Assembly: GCA_017308215.1 (NCBI GenBank)
Contig: JAFKFQ010000409.1
Location: 7,309-44,933 of the forward strand
Source: a bacterium
Lineage (GTDB): Bacteria > Planctomycetota > Planctomycetia > Gemmatales > Gemmataceae
DNA: 37,625 nucleotides
Direction: 5' to 3'
Below, piece after piece: positions 31,988-37,625 of the stretch (the stretch's first letter is position 1; every line of letters starts with the position of its first letter). Under the pieces are notes generated by a model. That model was given only the letters and a program-made list of their open reading frames with translations, was not told where the DNA came from and did no database searches. The translations under genes were made by a program, and so were the position numbers.

Positions 31988-33412
31988 ATGCCGACGGCCG
32001 AACCAACCCCCGTACCGCCCGCCCACCCCTCGCCCCCGACACACACACCGGAGCACCCGTCGTCCGGCCCGACGTCGGCCCGGCGGTGGGGGCGGGTGCT
32101 GATCTGGGGCGTCGGCCTGACCACGGTGGCCCTCGGCCTCGCCATCCCGTTCTCGTACTGGGGCTACCGGTTCACCCACTCGATGACGAACGACGGGTTC
32201 GTCGAGACGCGGATCGTCCACCTCGCGCCGCAGACGGCGGGGCTCCTGGTGCGGGTCTCTGTCGAAGAGAACGACCAGGTTTCCAAGGGGCAAGTTCTGG
32301 CGGAAATCGACCCGGCGCCCCCTCAGCGGGTGCTCGATCTCGCGCGGTCCAAGGTCAAGGTCGCGGAAGAAGCCCTGCGCTTCGAGGCGGCTACGCTCGA
32401 CCGGCTGGAGAAGGAGTACCCGCGGAAGGTCGCGGTCGCCGAGCGCGAGCTCGACGTCGCGGGGGCGCTGTGGAAGGAGTCCCAGACGCGGCTCGAGGTG
32501 ACGCGCGTCCGGACCGAGAAGGCCGTGACCGCGGCCGCGGCCGCGGTCGACGCCGCGAAGGCCGTGCTCGTCAAGGCGAAGGAGGACAACGACCGCTACC
32601 AGAAGCTCTACGAGGAGAAGTCAGTGCCGCAGATCCGTGCCGAAGAGGCGGCGCGGACGTTCGGCACGGCATCGGCCGATCACGCCGCGGCCCTCGCCAG
32701 GCTGGACTCGGCGAAGGCCGACCTCGGGCAGACCCGCATCGCCGAGCGCGACGTGGAGGTCGGCCGGCAGACGGTCGACAAGGCGACCGAGACCCTGGCG
32801 CTGGCCAAGCTCATCGACCTCCAGATCGAGGAGGAGCGGGTGAAGGTGGAGATCCGCACCGCCGAGCTGGCGGAGGCCCGGCGGGCGGTCGACACCGCGC
32901 TCACGCAGCTCCAGAACTGCCGCGTCGTCGCGCCGTTCGACGGGATCGTGGTGAAGCGCTACCGCAGCCCCGGCGACAACGCGCCGCTCGGCTCGCCGGT
33001 CATCAGCGTCTACAACCCGAAGCTGATCTACGTCACCGCGAACATGGAGGAGGACCGGCTGGAAGGGATCGCGCCGGGGAACCGCGCGATTCTCTGGATC
33101 GAGCGGTTCGGCCGGCGGTTCACCGGGCGGGTGGTGTGGACCGGCGAGGCGACCGGGGCGAACTTCGCTCTCGTGCCGCGCGACGTGAGCACGGGCGAGT
33201 TCACCCGCGTCCCGCAGCGGGTGCCGGTGCGGATCGCCATCGACCCGGACGACCGCCTCGGCCGCGTCGTCCCGGGCCTGTCGGTCACGGTGGCCATCTC
33301 GCACACCCCGGGCGACGCCGACTGGGCCGCTCAGGAGGCCGCCCGGATGCGGGCACTCGCCGCCGAGGGGGTGAGTCCGGTCGTTCCGCTCCCTCCGGAC
33401 GCGAAGAAGTGA
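31988..33412 (+). CDS. HlyD/EmrA-type membrane fusion protein
   Basis: A 474-residue periplasmic adaptor. After a Pro-rich N-terminus comes one transmembrane helix (VLIWGVGLTTVALGLAIPF, about 32-50), then the first half of a lipoyl-like domain (VHLAPQTAGLLVRVSVEEND), a long alpha-helical hairpin (about 130-300, rich in Glu/Ala/Lys), the second lipoyl half (RVVAPFDGIVVKRYRSPGD), and a beta-barrel end. It would bridge an inner-membrane transporter to an outer-membrane TolC-like channel. The MFS gene starts on its stop (GTGA), and a TolC-like gene lies convergent downstream. ATG 31988 is chosen over earlier ATGs because it begins just before the Pro-rich leader; no strong ribosome site decides. 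Confidence 0.85.
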   Translation: MPTAEPTPVPPAHPSPPTHTPEHPSSGPTSARRWGRVLIWGVGLTTVALGLAIPFSYWGYRFTHSMTNDGFVETRIVHLAPQTAGLLVRVSVEENDQVSKGQVLAEIDPAPPQRVLDLARSKVKVAEEALRFEAATLDRLEKEYPRKVAVAERELDVAGALWKESQTRLEVTRVRTEKAVTAAAAAVDAAKAVLVKAKEDNDRYQKLYEEKSVPQIRAEEAARTFGTASADHAAALARLDSAKADLGQTRIAERDVEVGRQTVDKATETLALAKLIDLQIEEERVKVEIRTAELAEARRAVDTALTQLQNCRVVAPFDGIVVKRYRSPGDNAPLGSPVISVYNPKLIYVTANMEEDRLEGIAPGNRAILWIERFGRRFTGRVVWTGEATGANFALVPRDVSTGEFTRVPQRVPVRIAIDPDDRLGRVVPGLSVTVAISHTPGDADWAAQEAARMRALAAEGVSPVVPLPPDAKK

Positions 33413-34983
33413 GCACCGCACCCCTTAACGGAGCCGCACCGGCACCGCTCACCACACGGGAACGGCTCGCCGCCGCGGGGGCGTTCGCGGCGGCCCTGCT
33501 CTACGGGGTTCACAGCACCCTGCCCGACCTGCCGGGGCCGTTCGAGGTCGCCGACATCGGCTCGGACCGCTTCCGCTTCCAATGGGTCTCCGGCGCGTCG
33601 AACATCGGCACGCTCTGCGGCATGTCGATCCTCCCCTGGTTCCGGTCCCGGTTCGGGATGCGGCGGTGCTACTTCGCGGGGCTGCTCCTCTTCGCCGTCG
33701 GCGGGCTGAGCGGGGTGTGGGTGCGGGACGACACGGTGCTGGCCGCGACGACGCTCGTCGCCGCCGTCGGGAACGGGCTCGTGATCACGACGGTCCTGTC
33801 GCTCCTCTGGCTCGAATTCCCGGGCCGGCACGACTGGTCGATCGGGCTGTACGTCGCCGGCCTGTACCTCGGCCGCGTCGTCGCCCCGGTCGTGAGCGGG
33901 GCGCTGATCAACGAGCCGTCGTGGCGGACGGTCGTGGCCGCCCCCGCCGCGCTCGCCGGGGTGGTGCTGATCCTGGCGTACGAGTCGCACCGGGCCGACA
34001 CGCCGCCGAGCGACACGCCCGAGCCGTTCGACTTCCCGGGGCTGGCGCTCCTCGTCACCTGGACGACGTGCCTGTTCATCGGGCTGAACCGGTTCCAGCT
34101 GTGGGGGTGGGCCACGTCGGACCTGGCCGCCGTGGTCTACGTCGTCGGGGTCGTCTCGTTCGTCGCGTTCGGGGTCCGGCAGCTCACGACCCCCCACCCG
34201 CTCTTCGCACTGTCGCTGCTGCGCAACCGGCGGTTCGCGCTGGCGGTGCTCATCAAGGCCGCGTCCGACACGGTCTTCGCCGTCGTCCTCCTGGCGGTCG
34301 TCCGGTACATGGTCGTGGACCGGGGCTACCCGCGCACCACGACCGGGCTGGTGCTCCTCCCGTGCGTGCCCGCGATGCTCCTCGCCATCCTCTTCACGTC
34401 CCGGTTCGGAACCCGCGCGAACCGGAAGCTGCGGTTGGTGGTCGGGCTGGTCGGGCTGGCAGTCTGCACGTGGGAGCTGGCCCGGATCGACCTGTTCACG
34501 GACAAGCGGTGGCTCGCGGCGGTGCTAGCGGTGTGGGCCGGGTGCGCCGGGCTGGCCGGGTCGCCGGTCATCTGCATCAACTTCGACGGCCTGACCCGGG
34601 AGCAAGTGGCCGCGTCGTCGAGCATCAAGAACGTGATGCGCGTGCTCCCGACCATGATCGGGACCGGGTTGCTCGTCATCTTCACCGACCTGCGGGCGAC
34701 CGAGTTGTTCGACCTGCACCGCCAGACCATCGAGTCGAACCGGCCGCCGATCGCCGACGTCTCGGCCGAAATCCAGGACCGGCTGGCGCCGTTCAGCACG
34801 CGCCCGTCGGACCTCCCCGCGCAGGCCAACCACGTCGTCGGGGCCTGGGTGAAGGCGAACGCCACCGTGTGGGCGACGCAGGCGCTCCTCCAGTACTTCG
34901 CCGTCATCGCCGCCGGGGCCGCGGTGGTGAGCCTGTTCCTACGGCCCCTTCCCGCCGACGCCCCCGGGCCGCTCCGGGGGTAG
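33409..34983 (+). CDS. MFS drug:H+ antiporter (EmrB/DHA2-like)
   Basis: A 524-residue transporter with about 14 hydrophobic segments, for example AGAFAAALLYGVHST, YFAGLLLFAVGGLSGVW, ALLVTWTTCLFIGLNRF and WAGCAGLAGSPVICINF. The glycine-containing GLYVAGLYLGRVVAPVVSG stretch fits the antiporter motif of 14-TMS DHA2 exporters such as EmrB. It would expel hydrophobic toxins with the HlyD-like adaptor. The start is a GTG at 33409 that overlaps the adaptor stop by four bases. Its 3' end overlaps the 3' end of the opposite-strand TolC-like gene by 45 bases, so the two genes share coding DNA at their ends. Confidence 0.85.
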   Translation: MSTAPLNGAAPAPLTTRERLAAAGAFAAALLYGVHSTLPDLPGPFEVADIGSDRFRFQWVSGASNIGTLCGMSILPWFRSRFGMRRCYFAGLLLFAVGGLSGVWVRDDTVLAATTLVAAVGNGLVITTVLSLLWLEFPGRHDWSIGLYVAGLYLGRVVAPVVSGALINEPSWRTVVAAPAALAGVVLILAYESHRADTPPSDTPEPFDFPGLALLVTWTTCLFIGLNRFQLWGWATSDLAAVVYVVGVVSFVAFGVRQLTTPHPLFALSLLRNRRFALAVLIKAASDTVFAVVLLAVVRYMVVDRGYPRTTTGLVLLPCVPAMLLAILFTSRFGTRANRKLRLVVGLVGLAVCTWELARIDLFTDKRWLAAVLAVWAGCAGLAGSPVICINFDGLTREQVAASSSIKNVMRVLPTMIGTGLLVIFTDLRATELFDLHRQTIESNRPPIADVSAEIQDRLAPFSTRPSDLPAQANHVVGAWVKANATVWATQALLQYFAVIAAGAAVVSLFLRPLPADAPGPLRG

Positions 34984-36510
34984 CGTCGGCGGGGACGCCT
35001 CGATCAGCCGGGGGAGCGGAACCCCGGTCGCGAACTCCATCCGCGCCAGGGCGATCAGGTAAGCGTAGCGGGCGTCGTTGGCGTTCTGCTCGGCCCGGGT
35101 CAGGGCGGTCTGGGCGTCCACGACGTCGGTCGGCTTGGCGTCGCCGCGGTTGTACCGCGCCTGGACCAGTCGGAGCGTCTCGGTGGCCTGCTGCACGGCC
35201 GTCCGGGTTTGCACGATCCGCTCCCGGGCGTCCTCGATGTTGGCGAACGCGACGTGGACCTCGAACGCAATGGTGTCGCAAATCTGCTGCGCCTCCGCGA
35301 CCGCCGCCCGGACGTCCGACTCGGCGGCCTGGAGCTGGCCCACCCGCCGCCCGCCGGCGAGCAAGTCCCACTTCAGGAAGATCCCGGCGTCGAACACGCT
35401 CGAGTTCTGGACGGCGGACCCCTCCACGAACGACCCGGTCGCCCGGGTCTCGAACGTCGGGAGGAAGTCGGCGCGGGTGGCGTCGACGCCCCGCGCTGTG
35501 GACTGGATCGCCTTCTGAACCACGACCAGTTCCGGGCGGCTTCGGACGGCGAAGTCCAAACACTCTTCCAGCTTGAGGCCGAACACGCGGGACGCCGGGT
35601 CCGGCGGGGCGGCATTCGGCGCCGCCGGGTCGGTGCCCGGCAGGGCCACGGCGACCTCGGTGACGCGGGTCGGGAACCCGACGGGAATGCCGATCGCCCG
35701 GTTGAGGGCGGCGAACGTGATGTGAACCTGGCTCTGGGTGGTGGTGCGGGCCTGGCGGGCGTCCGCCAGCTGCACCTCAGCCCGGAGGACGTCCTCGCGG
35801 GTTAACACGCCGCGCTTCTCCAGGTTCACCGCGTCCCGGAGCACGGCCTCCGCCCGCTCCACCGTGCGCTCGGCCACGGCCCGGGCGGCATACGCCTCCA
35901 GCACCTCGGCGTACCGGACGCTCACGTCGAACCCGACCGCCTGCCGGGCGCGCTCGGTCTGGAGCCGGGTGATGTCCAGCTGGAGGACCGCCTGGTCGTG
36001 GCGCGCGAGCCGCTTGCCGAACTCGAAGACGGTGTGGCGCAGCTCCAGGTCGATCACCTGGAAGTCCTGCACGCCCGGCCCGAGCCCTCGGACCGGGAGC
36101 TGAACGAACCGCCGCCCGGGTTTGACGCCGACGAATCCGGCGTGCGAGGTGGAGTACTCGAACCCGTGCGACAGGGAGAGGGACGGGAGGAACTCGGCGA
36201 ACACGACCCGCTCCTCGGCCGCCGCCCGGGCGACGGTCTCCCGGACCCGGTTGAGCTGGGGGTTGACCCGGTCCGCGAGGAGCTTGGCGTCGTCCAGTGT
36301 GAGCGGCCCGGCGCCGGGAGCGGGAAGGCCCACGGGCGGCGGGGCCGCCTCTGGCCCGCCGGCTGGGAGTGGGGCGGGCGGCGGTTCTGCTGGGAGCGGG
36401 GCCGTGATCCGCCCGGCCAGCCCCGCGGGATCGACCGGCGCCGGTGAACGGACGCACCCGACCGCGCCCAGCGCGACGACGAGCGAGGCGATCCGGGTGG
36501 GACGGAGCAT
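34939..36510 (-). CDS. TolC-family outer-membrane efflux lipoprotein
   Basis: A 523-residue protein from the ATG at 36510. The N-terminus is a lipoprotein signal (MLRPTRIASLVVALGAVGC with a lipobox-like AVGC; Cys19 would be lipidated), followed by a Pro-rich linker. Two long helical repeats typical of TolC follow (EERVVFAEFLPSLSLSHGF, FGKRLARHDQAVLQLDITRL; and FLPTFETRATGSF, WDLLAGGRRVGQLQAAESD), with YAEVLEAYAARAVAERT and RYNRGDAKPTDVVDAQTAL in the barrel-proximal helices. It would form the outer-membrane exit duct for the adaptor/MFS pump encoded on the opposite strand. Confidence 0.88.
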   Translation of the reverse strand: MLRPTRIASLVVALGAVGCVRSPAPVDPAGLAGRITAPLPAEPPPAPLPAGGPEAAPPPVGLPAPGAGPLTLDDAKLLADRVNPQLNRVRETVARAAAEERVVFAEFLPSLSLSHGFEYSTSHAGFVGVKPGRRFVQLPVRGLGPGVQDFQVIDLELRHTVFEFGKRLARHDQAVLQLDITRLQTERARQAVGFDVSVRYAEVLEAYAARAVAERTVERAEAVLRDAVNLEKRGVLTREDVLRAEVQLADARQARTTTQSQVHITFAALNRAIGIPVGFPTRVTEVAVALPGTDPAAPNAAPPDPASRVFGLKLEECLDFAVRSRPELVVVQKAIQSTARGVDATRADFLPTFETRATGSFVEGSAVQNSSVFDAGIFLKWDLLAGGRRVGQLQAAESDVRAAVAEAQQICDTIAFEVHVAFANIEDARERIVQTRTAVQQATETLRLVQARYNRGDAKPTDVVDAQTALTRAEQNANDARYAYLIALARMEFATGVPLPRLIEASPPTLPPERPGGVGGKGP

Positions 36511-36631
36511 CGCGGCAAGCCAGGGAACGTCGAGGCCCGTGGCGGGGATCGGCGCGTCCGGGAATACTGGAGTCAAGGCGCGCCGATACCCGGCACCGAA
36601 CGAATCTGTCCAGATCAACCCGCGGCGCGGC

Positions 36632-37443
36632 TCACGGGAACGTGGGGAGCGTCCCGTATGCGAAGAACTGGGCCGCCCCGATCTGACTCAGCCCGTCCGC
36701 GGTCAGGCCGACGACGTGCCCGTCGCAGTAGAGCGCGTTGAACACGCTGGTGTGCCGCTGGTCCGGGTAGTGCGTCTTCGGGTTAGTCGTGTCGGGATAC
36801 GGCCAGGGTGCGCGCGGGATGGCCGCCGTCGCCGCGTGGGTGGAGTCCGCGCACCCGGGGCGTCTTGCCGTGGTCCCAGACGATCAGGATGTTCGACGCG
36901 CCGTTCCCGTCGGTCAGGTACACCAGGCTTTTCCCGTTCGGCCCGCCGTTGACGTAGTTCATCCCGTAGCTGCACCGGAACGCCTGGCCGGTCGCCGGGT
37001 CGATCCCGTTGGGGCACTTGAACGTCTTCACGTTCTGCTCGATGTAGGGCCACAGCAGCCCGGCCGGATACCCGTCGTTGCTGTACGTGTTGTCCGCGTC
37101 CGGGGTCTCCTACGCGATGGTCGTGGTCGAGGGGGCCGGGCGGTTGTCGTAGGGCGCCCACCACACCTCCCCGGGGCCGGTCCAGGTGGTGGCCGAGGCC
37201 AGCGCGAAGCAGTCCGCGTCCACCCCGCCGCTCGTGTCGCACCGCCGGTACTTGGGGAACACGCCGAGCGCCCCCTCGTAGTTGTGGACCGCCAGCCCGA
37301 TCTGGCGGAGGTTGTTGGCGCACTGCATCCGGGCGGCGGCCGTGAGGACCTTCTGGGCGGCCGGGAGCAGCCGCCCGATCAGGATCGCAATGAGGCGATC
37401 ACGACCAACAGCTCGATCAGCGTGAATCCACGGCGGATCCGCA
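36632..37443 (-). pseudogene. DUF1559 pseudopilin-like gene with multiple disruptions
   Basis: The start [17 protein letters not shown] is a type II pseudopilin prepilin signal. After 17 codons (about 37391) one base appears to be missing; the other frame continues [12 protein letters not shown] and [20 protein letters not shown], as in DUF1559. An in-frame TAG lies at 37112-37110, and reading past it gives the rest of the domain. A second frameshift at about 36854-36861 (a CCCC/GGGG run) is needed to reach the C-terminal HTSVFNALYCDGHV, which carries the family's His-to-DG signature, and the TGA at 36634-36632. DUF1559 genes are abundant in Planctomycetes. As assembled it is broken. Confidence 0.75.
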
Positions 37444-37504
37444 TGGCCTTCCGTCCTCGGGTTGAAGTGTCGTTATACAGTAGTTTCCAGGAAACTCAGC
37501 GGTT

Positions 37505-37625
37505 TCAGGCTGCCGGCCCCTCGGGATCACGAGGGGCCGCGTCGCTTTCTCGCCCACCATCCAGTCCCCGCAGGAAGTGCGAGAACTCCGCCCGGGACGC
37601 CCACACCACCCGCCGCACGTCGAGC
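37505..37625 (-). CDS. C-terminal end of an unknown gene cut by the window
   Basis: Reading leftward from the right edge, an open frame gives DVRRVVWASRAEFSHFLRG and ends at a TGA at 37507-37505. About 39 residues are visible, ending in an Asp/Pro-rich tail. Family cannot be told. It lies upstream of the DUF1559 pseudogene on the same strand with 61 bases between. Confidence 0.4.
   Translation of the reverse strand, partial: LDVRRVVWASRAEFSHFLRGLDGGRESDAAPRDPEGPAA
37515..37538. repeat. Hairpin at the end of the right-edge gene
   Basis: Perfect nine-base arms (GGCCCCTCG at 37515-37523, CGAGGGGCC at 37530-37538) with a six-base loop. It overlaps the last codons of the partial gene and has no T-run, so its role is unclear. 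Confidence 0.5.

Noticed and set aside
31873..34983. One 1036-codon frame joining the hlyD-like and MFS regions
   Set aside because: Its first half is an Arg/Gly-rich shadow of the HlyD-like gene; only from the GTG at 33409 does it encode the transporter.
33582..35576. A 664-codon plus-strand frame over the MFS and TolC genes
   Set aside because: Low-complexity Arg/Pro/Gly composition and no start signal; shadow of genes on both strands.
1..37625. CRISPR arrays or diversity-generating retroelement repeats
   Set aside because: No regularly spaced direct repeats and no reverse transcriptase or Cas-like protein were seen.

Overview
The window looks like high-GC planctomycete DNA, probably of the Gemmata group; this is inferred from gene content. 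The clues are a (broken) DUF1559 gene with a type II pseudopilin start and a C-terminal HTSVFNALYCDG signature, a large ECF sigma factor carrying a transmembrane segment and a beta-propeller, an ECF/caspase operon, and many degenerate IS pieces. No rRNA gene, complete tRNA gene or CRISPR array was found.

Positions 1-24,900 read as accessory DNA of an integrative or mobilisable element loaded with conflict genes. From left to right: a leftward operon with two HNH nucleases and the start of a third gene (1-1780); ArdC-like antirestriction protein and a DUF6573-like protein (2295-3651); two small orphan genes behind long hairpin-rich leaders (4043-4990); an AbiE-type toxin-antitoxin pair (5420-6919) with a palindromic operator over its ribosome binding site and a strong terminator; a cupin plus arginase-fold hydrolase (7064-8307); a leftward ECF sigma / membrane anti-sigma-like / caspase-Sel1 operon (8473-12345); a small orphan gene with an overlapping leader ORF (12579-13066); and a rightward block (13323-19858) with two Replic_Relax-like winged-helix proteins (one frameshifted), a large membrane VirD4/TraG-like ATPase, an MT-A70 DNA methyltransferase and an excisionase-type HTH protein.

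That block is followed by a complete four-gene QatABCD anti-phage operon (19943-24880): KAP ATPase, QatB, QueC-like QatC and TatD-like QatD, with gaps or overlaps of only a few bases. QatABCD is a known system. It is the clearest biological system here.

Immediately right of qatD lie direct repeats, a copy of the 3' end of a tRNA-Ser gene (25049-25070) and a tyrosine integrase whose reading frame runs through that tRNA copy. The integrase catalytic domain is fused in frame to part of a primase/helicase-type ATPase and to a third fragment, and the next few kilobases contain transposase, AAA-ATPase and DUF2934 debris. This marks a recombination-scarred element boundary.

From about 27 kb to the end the content is host-like: ECF sigma with beta-propeller; a 1.24-kb IS4/ISH3-like insertion sequence that replaced the last codons of moaE; an HlyD adaptor plus MFS transporter facing a TolC-like outer-membrane factor; a DUF1559 gene broken by two frameshifts and a stop; and the end of one more gene. 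Several genes across the window carry single-base-type frameshifts, some at C or G runs, so either decay or assembly indels must be considered.
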